Position numbers and translations under genes: made by a program
Assembly (NCBI GenBank): GCA_013314735.1
Contig: JABUFD010000003.1
Coordinates: 62,001-126,000 of the forward strand
Length of the DNA stretch: 64,000 nt
DNA from: Anaerolineae bacterium
GTDB taxonomy: Bacteria > Chloroflexota > Anaerolineae > Anaerolineales > Anaerolineaceae
Reading direction: 5' to 3'
Notes under the pieces: generated by a model
Seen by the model: the letters and a program-made list of their open reading frames with translations, nothing else
Told to the model about the DNA's origin: nothing
Databases searched by the model: none
In this document: positions 55,634 through 63,528 of the stretch, in pieces
How positions within the stretch are numbered: position 1 is the stretch's first letter
Layout: each line of letters begins with the position of its first letter

Positions 55634-56434
55634 ATGCCGCAAGATATACTCAAACCGTCACTAGTGACCACTGCCATCGAAACCAACCAGTACGCCCTGT
55701 GGTTGGAAGCCGCGCAGCTCACCGGGCACCCATGGCACCACGATCCACAGATCACCTGGGTCGATTGCAGCCCCTCCCCCTCGCCGCAGGGCATCTTTTC
55801 CGCCCGTTTCGGCAAGGACGAGGCCCAGGAACGCGTGGCATGGGTAAAAAGCCAGGTACTGGCCGGCAAAGCTCCACGCCTGTGGATGTGCGGGCCTTCC
55901 CAACAGCCGGATAATCTCGAGACCATCCTGGAACAGCACGGCTTTGTGCGCCGCTCGGAAACCAGCGGGATGGCACTCGACCTCACCTTGCTGGAAGACG
56001 ATGAAGCACCCCCAGCCGGTGTTGAAATACATCCGGTTGACCGCACCAACCTGACCGCCTGGGCGCGGGTGGTCGGCGAAGGGCTGTTCCGCTGCGATGA
56101 GGAGCGCGCCGATGCCTTCGCCGCAGTGATCGGCGCCCTGCTCGACCGGCAGCGGGTTACCGCCTACCTGGCGTATTGGCAGGGCGAGCCTGCTTCCGCC
56201 AGCATGGTGTACTTCGCCGAAGGTGTGGCGGGTATTTACTACGTTGCCACCCGCCCGGATTTTCGCAGCCACGGGCTTGGGCGTGCGGTCACCCGCGCGC
56301 CGTTGCTGCAGGCGCGCAAGTCGGGAACCCCGGCCGCCATCCTGCATGCCACCGAATCCGGGGCGCGCGTCTACCGCAAACTGGGATTCCAGGCTTACAG
56401 CCTGCTGGGACGCTATTGGCTGGTAGAAGACTAA
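55634..56434 (+). CDS. GNAT-family N-acetyltransferase with replaced N-terminus
   Basis: 266 aa from the ATG at 55634 (AAAGGTG upstream). The GNAT core is complete: IYYVATRPDFRSHGLGRAVT with the R-x-x-G-x-G acetyl-CoA loop (RSHGLG), then SGARVYRKLGFQ near the C-terminus. The first 14 residues (MPQDILKPSLVTTA) come from the AT-rich insertion and replace the original 15 residues left behind at 53228. The protein is thus almost unchanged in length (266 against a reconstructed 267). GTG 55592 and ATG 55598 are longer alternatives. Acceptor unknown. Confidence 0.78.
   Translation: MPQDILKPSLVTTAIETNQYALWLEAAQLTGHPWHHDPQITWVDCSPSPSPQGIFSARFGKDEAQERVAWVKSQVLAGKAPRLWMCGPSQQPDNLETILEQHGFVRRSETSGMALDLTLLEDDEAPPAGVEIHPVDRTNLTAWARVVGEGLFRCDEERADAFAAVIGALLDRQRVTAYLAYWQGEPASASMVYFAEGVAGIYYVATRPDFRSHGLGRAVTRAPLLQARKSGTPAAILHATESGARVYRKLGFQAYSLLGRYWLVED
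55675..55863 (+). repeat. 189-bp direct repeat, right copy
   Basis: Second copy of the repeat at 53272-53460, offset by 2,403 bp. It continues in frame into the intact acetyltransferase gene and has the GC-rich composition of the host DNA. Confidence 0.9.
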
Positions 56435-57645
56435 TCAGGCTGCACCAGATACCGCACGATCTCCTCACCGACCTGGTACTTATCCATCCAGTCAAACTGC
56501 TGCACAGAACCATCCCGATCCAGGAATGCCACCCGGTTTTCCGCTGCGCCAAACACGATTTTTTCAACCCCGCTGACGTCATTGGCTACGACGAGATCCA
56601 ACCTTTTTTGCGCCAATTTGTTTGCCGCGTTTTCCAGCAAATCCTGTGTTTCCGCTGCAAAGCCAACCACTTTCATCGAGGGTTGATGGATGGTGCGCCA
56701 GTCACTCACCGCTTGCAGAATGTCTTCAGTCGGGTTGAGTGCCAGCATGGCGCTTTCACCAGTTTTCTTCCATTTTTCCGGATGCAATTCCGCGGGGGTG
56801 AAATCCGCCACCGCAGCCACGCTGATGAAGGCATCCATGCCGGGTAGTGCCGTCATTACAGCAGTTTTCATCTCCGCGGCGCTGACCACCGGGATCTCAT
56901 ATGCCCCCACCGGTGCGGTCAATGCCGTCGGGCCGCTGACCAGGGTCACCTCCGCCCCGGCATCCTGCAGCGCCTGCGCGATGGCATAGCCCTGTTTGCC
57001 GGAGGAAGCATTGCTGAGGTAGCGCACCGGGTCAATCGCCTCGCGCGTCGGTCCGGCTGTTATCAGCACCTTTTTCCCTGCCAGCACCCCGCCGCGGCTG
57101 AAATGCCAGCGCACCTGCGCCAGGATGTCCACCGGTTCGGTGAAACGCCCTTTGCCGACCAGCCCTGATGCCAGCCTGCCCGGTTCCGGCCCGATGAAAA
57201 TTGCCCCGCGTTCCTGCAGGATGCGGACATTTTCCGCCGTCGCCGGGTGTGAGAACATGCCCGCATCCATCGCCGGTGCCAGCATCAAGGGGCAGTCGGC
57301 CGCCAGCGCAGTCACCGCCAGCAGGTTATCGCCAATCCCGTGAGCGAGTTTCGCCATCGTGCTCGCCGTCGCCGGGGCAATCAGGAGCAGTTCAGCCGCC
57401 CGTCCCAGGGCGATATGCACCACGTGCCCGTCACTGCCCCACAGGTCGGCATCCACATAGGCTTTGCGCCCGGTTACCGATTGGAATGTGATCGGTTGCA
57501 TAAATTTCACTGCCGCTTCGGTCAGAATGCAATCCACCAGCGCCCCCGCCTGCGTCAGTTTGGAAGCCAGGTCGGCCGCTTTGTAGGCGGCAATCGAACC
57601 GGTGATGCCCAGCACAATTCGTTTTCCTTCGATGGGATTGCTCAT
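56431..57645 (-). CDS. coaBC: Phosphopantothenoylcysteine decarboxylase / phosphopantothenate-cysteine ligase
   Basis: 404 aa bifunctional enzyme. CoaC flavoprotein domain (1-185): GSIAAYKA, the catalytic-type His in DGHVVHIALG, and PATAS. CoaB ligase domain (190-404): LITAGPTREAIDPVRYLSN and GFAAET. It converts 4'-phosphopantothenate and cysteine to 4'-phosphopantetheine in coenzyme A synthesis. In CoaC the PXMNXXMW motif reads PAMDAGMF (Asp instead of Asn), and the lid Cys of E. coli CoaBC (Cys158) is Ser160 (RLASGLVGKGRF). Start overlaps the coaX stop by 4 bp (ATGA); its 3' end overlaps the acetyltransferase stop by 4 bp. Confidence 0.94.
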   Translation of the reverse strand: MSNPIEGKRIVLGITGSIAAYKAADLASKLTQAGALVDCILTEAAVKFMQPITFQSVTGRKAYVDADLWGSDGHVVHIALGRAAELLLIAPATASTMAKLAHGIGDNLLAVTALAADCPLMLAPAMDAGMFSHPATAENVRILQERGAIFIGPEPGRLASGLVGKGRFTEPVDILAQVRWHFSRGGVLAGKKVLITAGPTREAIDPVRYLSNASSGKQGYAIAQALQDAGAEVTLVSGPTALTAPVGAYEIPVVSAAEMKTAVMTALPGMDAFISVAAVADFTPAELHPEKWKKTGESAMLALNPTEDILQAVSDWRTIHQPSMKVVGFAAETQDLLENAANKLAQKRLDLVVANDVSGVEKIVFGAAENRVAFLDRDGSVQQFDWMDKYQVGEEIVRYLVQPD

Positions 57646-58409
57646 TCGTGTTCCTCCTCCCAGATCATGCGCAGCCCCTGCAGGGTCAGCCAGGGATCGA
57701 TATGGTTAATGCAGATGGAATGCTCCCCGATCACCTGTGCCAGGCCGCCGGTGGCGATCACGAGCATATCTTCGCCAAGCTCAGCGCGGAATCGCGCCAC
57801 CATGCCCTCCACCAGGGAGATGTAACCATACATCAAACCACTCTGCATGGCATGCACCGTATTAGTGCCGATCACCGAGGGCGGTATCTGCAAATCCACC
57901 TTGGGCAGCTTCGAGGTGCGTGAAAACAATGCTTCTGCCGAAATGCCGATACCGGGGACGATTGCACCGCCCAGATAATTGGCATTGCGGTCAATCGCAT
58001 CAAAGGTGGTGGCGGTACCAAAATCCACCACGCACGCCGGGAAGGCATACATCTGCTGCACCGCCACGGCATTGATCAGGCGGTCAATCCCCACCCCGGT
58101 TGGCGGGTCATACAGGATTGTGATGCCGCGGCAGTGGCGGCTCTCCACCGCCAGCGGGGTCAGTTTCAGGTATGCCTGGCAGGCTTCGATCACCCGTCCG
58201 GTCACCGGCGGCACCACCGACCCGATCGCGATCCCGGTCAGGGCGCTGCAGGGAACACCGCAGGCGTTGAGCAGCCCCAGTAATTGCAACCCGTACTCGT
58301 CCGGCATGCGTTGCGAATCGCTTGCCAGGCGCCAATGCGCGTACAGCAACGGACCGTCAAACAGGCCCAGCGTAATATTTGTGTTGCCAACATCGAGGGT
58401 CAACAGCAT
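57642..58409 (-). CDS. coaX: Type III pantothenate kinase
   Basis: 255 aa. ASKHA-fold kinase: LTLDVGNTNITLGLFDG (ATP phosphate loop), PPTGVGIDRLINAVA, VDFGTATTFDAI (catalytic Asp region) and GGAIVPGIGIS. These are the diagnostic CoaX motifs. It phosphorylates pantothenate with ATP and monovalent cation, the first step of CoA synthesis, and is insensitive to CoA feedback in studied members. It forms an operon with coaBC (4-bp overlap). AAAGGAA precedes the ATG. Confidence 0.96.
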   Translation of the reverse strand: MLLTLDVGNTNITLGLFDGPLLYAHWRLASDSQRMPDEYGLQLLGLLNACGVPCSALTGIAIGSVVPPVTGRVIEACQAYLKLTPLAVESRHCRGITILYDPPTGVGIDRLINAVAVQQMYAFPACVVDFGTATTFDAIDRNANYLGGAIVPGIGISAEALFSRTSKLPKVDLQIPPSVIGTNTVHAMQSGLMYGYISLVEGMVARFRAELGEDMLVIATGGLAQVIGEHSICINHIDPWLTLQGLRMIWEEEHE

Positions 58410-58443
58410 TTCAAATTCCTTTATTCAAAGATGGTGTGGTCTA

Positions 58444-59421
58444 TCACAGGTCCGCAGCACACGGCAGCGCACCCAGGCTGCGGGCGGAGTGTACCGCGTT
58501 CAGGATCGCTGCCGCGGTTACCTGGGCCGCAAATGCACCCACCAGGTTGAAATCCACTTTCACCAGGCCGGTGGACAGGGCGAACAGGGTATCACCATCA
58601 AACATACTGTGCGCCGGGCGCACGCTCATTGCGATCCCATCCTGCGCCATCTGCGCCAGCTTGTTGGTCTCTTCCTTGCTCAGTTTGGCATTGGTTGCCA
58701 CCACACCGATGACAGTATTGGTTCCAGCCTGGGCGGCAAATTGCGCCCCAGCCAGCGCCTGCATTAACGCCAATGTGCCGGCAGGCTGGCCGGTTTCCGG
58801 TGAACGCACCCCGGCCACCAGCGAACCATCCGCCGGGTCGATGATATCGCCGAAAGCATTCACCACCACCAGCGCCCCGATCATCAGGCCCGGCAAAATC
58901 TCAATCGAAGCCGATCCGATGCCGGATTTCATCGCATGCTCCATCCCCAGTAATTTTCCCACTGTCGCGCCGGTGCCCGCGCCAACACAGCCGACCGGGC
59001 AGGATTTGCTGTTGCCATCGATCGCATCGGAGGCAGCGGCGTATCCCATGGCGTTATCCGGCCGCGTGGTCGGTGAACCCACACCAAGGTCAAAGATCAC
59101 CGCGGCAGGCACGATCGGCACCACCCCCACCCCCACCGGGAAGCCGCGCTCGATCTCTTCCAGGCGGCGCATCACCCCGCCGGCAGCATCCAGGCCGTAG
59201 GCGGAACCGCCGGTCAGCAGCACAGCATCCACATGGCTGACCATGTGCATCGGGCGCAGCAGGTCGGTCTCCCGCGTGCCGGGCGCGCCACCGCGCTGAT
59301 CGACCCCACCCACGGCGGGATGTTCACAGTACACGACCGAACAGCCGGTGATCCCGCTAGCGTCCTGGGCGTGTCCCACCCGGATGCCATCCACATCGAT
59401 GATCGAATTTGTGCGTTCCAT
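58444..59421 (-). CDS. P1 family (DmpA/BapA-type) aminopeptidase
   Basis: 325 aa from the ATG at 59421 (AAGGAAAA ribosome site). IDVDGIRVGHAQD at the N-terminus, VLLTGGSAYGLDAAGGVMR and GVVATNAKLSKEE are the family hallmarks. The N-terminal nucleophile Ser or Thr created by self-cleavage is expected near GATVGKLLG or ATNA, but I cannot assign it exactly. These Ntn hydrolases release N-terminal D- or beta-amino acids from small peptides and amides. It lies 34 bp upstream of coaX on the same strand, so co-transcription is possible. Substrate unknown. Confidence 0.87.
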   Translation of the reverse strand: MERTNSIIDVDGIRVGHAQDASGITGCSVVYCEHPAVGGVDQRGGAPGTRETDLLRPMHMVSHVDAVLLTGGSAYGLDAAGGVMRRLEEIERGFPVGVGVVPIVPAAVIFDLGVGSPTTRPDNAMGYAAASDAIDGNSKSCPVGCVGAGTGATVGKLLGMEHAMKSGIGSASIEILPGLMIGALVVVNAFGDIIDPADGSLVAGVRSPETGQPAGTLALMQALAGAQFAAQAGTNTVIGVVATNAKLSKEETNKLAQMAQDGIAMSVRPAHSMFDGDTLFALSTGLVKVDFNLVGAFAAQVTAAAILNAVHSARSLGALPCAADL

Positions 59422-59693
59422 TATGGTTTTCCTTCCATCATTATTTCCAATACAGGTAAATGAATCCATCGGAATCTGCGATATTCTTGATGATCTGATT
59501 ATATCAAGTTAACGTGGTTGACCGAAATCCGTTGTTTGGCGGGAAAACCTGTCTTAAAAGATAGGTAATTTGTTGACAAACCCAACAAATGAAGGGAGCG
59601 AAACTGTATTTTTACAGCGTGGCAACAGAAATTATTCATCCTATAATTATCAAGTAAGGTGATATGGGTTATTCTTGGAAACAAGAAAACTTA

Positions 59694-59767
59694 TTACAGG
59701 TACTCCTTATTCTCAGTGAATTATTGGTGAATCAACGGTCTCGGGTCGTTCGGCGAACCCGAGATCC
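59694..59767 (+). repeat. Hairpin repeat unit 1
   Basis: Begins with 28 bp identical to unit 2 (TTACAGGTACTCCTTATT and on), then a partly conserved linker with ATTGGTGAA. The hairpin is TCTCGGGT (59739-59746) with ACCCGAGA (59757-59764), extended by GG/TCC at the base (one G-T pair). Confidence 0.7.
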
Positions 59768-59924
59768 TTGGTTTAAGGAGGACGTTGCTTTGCCTGTCTT
59801 AAAGGTGAGTAATCCCAATCCCAAATCCATTAAAAACAACAGGGGCAAACCCGCCCCAAAGAGCGTGAACAAACCATACCAGCACGGTATACTGAAATTG
59901 TAACGAACAAACATGTGTTTGTGC

Positions 59925-60002
59925 TTACAGGTACTCCTTATTCTCAGTGAATCAAATTGGTGAAGCAACAATCCCGGGTCATCGGCAAACCCGGGATTGT
60001 TG
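59925..60002 (+). repeat. Hairpin repeat unit 2
   Basis: Starts with the same 28 bp as unit 1, 231 bp further on. Its stem is a perfect 14-bp inverted repeat, CAACAATCCCGGGT (59966-59979) with ACCCGGGATTGTTG (59989-60002). It may also end the leftward photolyase transcript, whose stop codon is 26 bp away. Confidence 0.75.
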
Positions 60003-60027
60003 TATTGCGAACACCTGCACGCAGAGC

Positions 60028-61425
60028 TTACCCTTTACGCCCATAGACCTGCAGAACTTGCTGTCGGGCTTCGGCATGGTCCACCAGCGGTAAGGGGTAG
60101 TCACTACCAGGGCGGAAACCGTACTGCTGCGCAAGCAGCGGCGGCATGCGCCACGGTTCGTGAATCCATTCCGCAGGCAGCGACGCCAGTTCGGGCACCC
60201 AGCGGCGGATATAGTCCCCTGCGGGGTCAAACTTGCGGCTCTGTGATACCGGGTTGAAAATGCGGAAATACGGCGCAGCATCGGTACCCACACCGGCAGT
60301 CCATTGCCAGCCACCGTTGTTGCTGGCCAGGTCACCATCTGCCAGGTGGCGCATAAAAAATGCCTCACCCTCCTGCCAGTTAATCAGCAGGTCTTTCACC
60401 AGGAAGGAAGCGGTGACCATGCGTGCCCGGTTGTGCATCCAGCCGGTGGCCAGCAGTTGCCGCATGGCCGCATCCACAATCGGGTAACCGGTCAGCCCCT
60501 GCTGCCAGGCTCGCAGACCCTGCGGATCATCAAGCCATACCAGCTGGCGGTATTCGGGGCGGAAAGCGGTTTTGCGGACGAAGGGAAAGTGGTAAAGGAT
60601 GGCAGCGTAAAATTCGCGCCAGATGATTTCATTCAGCCAAACTTCGCAGCTGCGCTGCTGTTCAGCCTCTGCGGTGGCTGCCTGCGCCTGACGCGCCAGG
60701 GTGGCCGCCTGGGCGGCGGAAACCAATCCAAAATGGAGTGCCGCTGAAAGCTGCGAGGTGCCGTTGAGGTCCACCCGGTCACGCTCCTGTGCATAACGGT
60801 AAATGCCATCGGCCGTGAAATTTCGCAGCCGCGCCAGGGCAGCCTCCTCACCGGCTTGCAGGTTGATGATTTTGGGCTCGGGCAGCAGTTCAGAATTCAG
60901 GTGTCCTATTTCTGCCCAGCGTACAGCCGGCAGGTGAAAATCGGCCGCCGGCAATGGCAGGTTCTTCCACGTTTTGGAAAACGGTGTGAATACTTTGAAC
61001 GGTTCTTCGTCTGCTTTAACGACCTGTTGCGGTGGGATCGCTGTTACCCCGCCGCTGAGGCGCAACGGAAGTACTGCGGCAATACTACTGTCCCGCCGAC
61101 GGGCGTATGGGGTCACATCAGCTTCGGCGAAAATTTCCGCCCCGCCGAGGGCATGGCTCAATTGCAGCAGCACCGCCAACGGAGAACCGCTGCGCAGCAG
61201 GAGCCTGCCGCCCTGTGCCCGCACAGCCTGGTCCAACGCAACAAGCGCGGAAAAGAGGAAATCCTTGCGCGCATTACCAGCCCCCGCCAGTAAAACCAGA
61301 TCAAGGATAAATAAGGGCAAAACCCTGTCAGCAGACTGGACTGCCGCAGACAGGGCATGGTTATCCCGCAGGCGCACATCACGCCGGATCCACCAGATGG
61401 CGGTTTTATGGTCAGGCGCGGGCAC
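60028..61425 (-). CDS. phr: Deoxyribodipyrimidine photolyase
   Basis: 465 aa from a GTG at 61425. The N-terminal alpha/beta antenna domain has [15 protein letters not shown]. The FAD-binding helical domain has [44 protein letters not shown] and [14 protein letters not shown], the class I CPD photolyase/cryptochrome signature. It repairs UV-induced pyrimidine dimers with blue light. The frame is open to 61542, but upstream coding belongs to the TspO-like gene; the GTG overlaps that gene's end by 14 bp and has GGGAA close by, so translation coupling is likely. Confidence 0.93.
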   Translation of the reverse strand: MPAPDHKTAIWWIRRDVRLRDNHALSAAVQSADRVLPLFILDLVLLAGAGNARKDFLFSALVALDQAVRAQGGRLLLRSGSPLAVLLQLSHALGGAEIFAEADVTPYARRRDSSIAAVLPLRLSGGVTAIPPQQVVKADEEPFKVFTPFSKTWKNLPLPAADFHLPAVRWAEIGHLNSELLPEPKIINLQAGEEAALARLRNFTADGIYRYAQERDRVDLNGTSQLSAALHFGLVSAAQAATLARQAQAATAEAEQQRSCEVWLNEIIWREFYAAILYHFPFVRKTAFRPEYRQLVWLDDPQGLRAWQQGLTGYPIVDAAMRQLLATGWMHNRARMVTASFLVKDLLINWQEGEAFFMRHLADGDLASNNGGWQWTAGVGTDAAPYFRIFNPVSQSRKFDPAGDYIRRWVPELASLPAEWIHEPWRMPPLLAQQYGFRPGSDYPLPLVDHAEARQQVLQVYGRKG

Positions 61426-62179
61426 GTTTCCCGATCCAGAACGGCTTCTCACGCCGATCCAGGTACATGACAAGAGCCAGACCGAAAGTGACAATCGCCG
61501 CTGCAATCCCCAGCACCAGGCTGTCCGCATTTTGCACGCCAATCCCGATGGAAGCCCAGATAATCACAAAGGCGTACACCCAATCATGGCGTAGAATGAT
61601 CATCAAGGTCGCCAGGGCATACGCTACCAGCATCATTGCCACTGTCCAGAACTCACCGGAAACCCCCAGGGTGGTGATTCCCTCTGTTACAAGCAGGGCA
61701 CTGGTATTGGCCACCGTTGCCACGCTGATCCATCCCAGGTACAGGCTGAAGGGCGCTGCCACAAACCAGAAATCCTTGCGCGGCAGACCGGGCAAATCAG
61801 CATTCATGCGCAGGTAGGCTGCCAGCAACGAACCCAGCAGCAACACCATAAAAACTTCAGACAACCAGAAAATTTCAAACATCCACACCACCAGCCACAA
61901 CATATTGAATACAGAGCTGAGCGCGAACCAGGAACCAATCCGGTCAATCAGGGCATTGTCCCGCTGCTTGCGGCCCAATCCGTAGATTGAAAACGCACCC
62001 AGACCAAGATAGATCAGGCCCCAGATGGAAAACACATAACCGGCAGGGGTAAACACAGCCGGGATATTGTCAGAAATATTACCCACATTGCGACCGTCTA
62101 TGCCGATCGATCCCGCCCAATAGTTCAGGCCTACCATCATCAGGAATAATACCAGGTTCAAAATTCGGTTCGGTTTCAT
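61412..62179 (-). CDS. TspO/MBR-related tryptophan-rich membrane protein
   Basis: 255 aa with about seven hydrophobic helices rich in Trp. [19 protein letters not shown] (about residues 43-61) is the hallmark of this tryptophan-rich sensory protein relative, longer than classical five-helix TspO (about 160 aa). TspO proteins bind porphyrins and respond to light and oxygen stress. Its overlap with the photolyase gene suggests a light- or UV-response operon (inference). TGGAGGA precedes the ATG; the upstream 50 bp are strongly AT-rich, which fits a promoter. Confidence 0.78.
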   Translation of the reverse strand: MKPNRILNLVLFLMMVGLNYWAGSIGIDGRNVGNISDNIPAVFTPAGYVFSIWGLIYLGLGAFSIYGLGRKQRDNALIDRIGSWFALSSVFNMLWLVVWMFEIFWLSEVFMVLLLGSLLAAYLRMNADLPGLPRKDFWFVAAPFSLYLGWISVATVANTSALLVTEGITTLGVSGEFWTVAMMLVAYALATLMIILRHDWVYAFVIIWASIGIGVQNADSLVLGIAAAIVTFGLALVMYLDRREKPFWIGKRARA

Positions 62180-62393
62180 TCAATCCTCCAGGAAATTGAT
62201 TCCAATATTTTTAATAATAATAAGTTAACTATATTAGAATCCGATTAGAAGCAAGCAGGACTGGCTGGATACCGCGAATGAAAACAGTGTCCTTTGGTGG
62301 CACACTCTGCGGTTGAGCTTTTTTTTGATACAATTTTGCCAGGTCAATGTGCCTGACCCCCAAGTATTCCATCACAAGGCAAGGAGCCGCCCC

Positions 62394-63527
62394 ATGCATG
62401 TCCGCTTGATCGATACTGCCAGCCGCCGCGACGTCCGCCGTTTTGTTCAGTTCCCGTTCGACCTGTACCGCGACACCCCAGATTGGTGCCCGCCGATCCG
62501 ACTCGACCTGTACAGCATCATGAACAAGAAAAAACACCCGTTGTACCGGGATTCAGATGCTGATTTCTTTATTGCAGAAGAGCGTGGGAGCGTTGTTGGC
62601 CGGGTGGGTGTGCTGCACCACAGTGGTTTCAGCCGCCACAAAGGGCGGGAATGCGCCTTTTTCAACTATTTTGATGTGGTTGATAATCCCGCCGTTTCCT
62701 GTGCGCTGTTTGATGCCGTGTTTGCCTGGTGCCGGGAACGGGGAATCGTCTTCATTGAAGGCCCCACCGGGTTTACCCGTTCTGACAGCAAGGGTCTTCT
62801 GGTGGAGGGATTCGAATTCAGGGCCCCGGTTGGGGTCAACTACAACCATGCCTACTATGCCAATCACATCCTGGCAGCGGGGTTTGAAAAGCATGTCGAT
62901 TACATTTCCGGCCATATCAACAGCCGCACCGACCCGATTGACCAGCGTGTGCACATCATTGCTGACAAGTTAAAATCGCGCGGCAAGTTTGAGGTAGTTC
63001 GCTTCAGCAGCAAAAAGGAGATGAGGGCTTACCTGCCTGACCTGTACCGCGTCAATATCGAAGCCTTCCAGGACGCCCCCGAATTCGTACCCTATGGGGA
63101 GGAGGAATTCATGGCGATGGCCAATGACCTGCTGGCGATCGTTGAACCGGGGTTGCCCAAGCTGATCAAAGCGGAAGGCAGGGTAATCGGTTTCGTGATT
63201 GCCTACCCTGATATCAGCGACGGCATTCGCAAGGCCAGTGGGCGCGTGTTCCCCTTCGGCTGGTACCACCTCCTGCGCGCCCGTAAAACCACCACCAACC
63301 TGGTGCTGAACGGGGTCGGGATCATCCCCAAATACCAGGGCAGCGGTGCCAATGCCGTGCTGTATTCCGAAATGGACAAAATCCGCACCGAATACCCGCA
63401 GTTCCTCACCGCTGATAATTTGCAAGTGGCTGATTACAACCTGCGCAGTTTCGCAGATATGAGCAGCGTAGGTACGCATTGGGCCATCACCCATCGCGTC
63501 TATAAAAAAGAACTCCAGGAGAAATGA
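62394..63527 (+). CDS. GNAT-fold protein, putative acyltransferase
   Basis: 377 aa from the ATG at 62394 (CAAGGAG upstream). VRFVQFPFDLYRD..WCPPIRLD at the N-terminus, FFIAEERGSVVGRVGVL and GYFDVVDN-like FFNYFDVVDNPAVSCALFDAVFAWCRERG form a GNAT-like half, and the C-terminal half repeats it (GVGIIPKYQGSGANAVLYSEMDKI). It matches large bacterial N-acetyltransferase-like proteins of unknown role (YghO type). The stop is 1 bp before the next ATG, so it shares an operon with the GPH symporter. Confidence 0.72.
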   Translation: MHVRLIDTASRRDVRRFVQFPFDLYRDTPDWCPPIRLDLYSIMNKKKHPLYRDSDADFFIAEERGSVVGRVGVLHHSGFSRHKGRECAFFNYFDVVDNPAVSCALFDAVFAWCRERGIVFIEGPTGFTRSDSKGLLVEGFEFRAPVGVNYNHAYYANHILAAGFEKHVDYISGHINSRTDPIDQRVHIIADKLKSRGKFEVVRFSSKKEMRAYLPDLYRVNIEAFQDAPEFVPYGEEEFMAMANDLLAIVEPGLPKLIKAEGRVIGFVIAYPDISDGIRKASGRVFPFGWYHLLRARKTTTNLVLNGVGIIPKYQGSGANAVLYSEMDKIRTEYPQFLTADNLQVADYNLRSFADMSSVGTHWAITHRVYKKELQEK

Positions 63528-63528
63528 A

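Larger units (their letters stand above)
53461..55863 (+). mobile_element. 2,403-bp AT-rich insertion carrying a nuclease-helicase gene
   Basis: One repeat unit: 2,214 bp of foreign sequence (53461-55674) plus one copy of the 189-bp repeat. The foreign part is strikingly AT-rich; the 60-base line at 54001 has 16 G/C against 37 in the line at 55801 just outside. It holds a 55-bp HD-gene tail, a promoter, one nuclease-helicase gene and a 107-bp right end containing the 12-bp palindrome GTCACTAGTGAC (55657-55668). It has no integrase, transposase or terminal inverted repeats. Single-crossover integration of a circle bearing the repeat would give exactly this layout (inference). Confidence 0.65.
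59422..60027. other. 606-bp intergenic region with hairpin repeats
   Basis: No convincing gene is present. The 79-codon frame at 59664-59903 has weak coding character and runs through a repeat. The region contains two related repeat-plus-hairpin units (59694-59767 and 59925-60002), a small GGGGC/GCCCC stem at 59841-59856, and a near-palindrome CAAACATGTGTTTG at 59908-59921. The 59422-59690 part is AT-rich and otherwise featureless. Confidence 0.6.

Noticed and set aside
53461-55674. Insertion sequence or integron cassette
   Set aside because: No transposase, integrase, terminal inverted repeats, attC-like structure or short target duplication is present.
59664-59903. 79-codon open frame between the DmpA-type peptidase and photolyase genes
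   Set aside because: No ribosome site, strange composition, and it runs through hairpin repeat unit 1; the repeat explains the sequence better.
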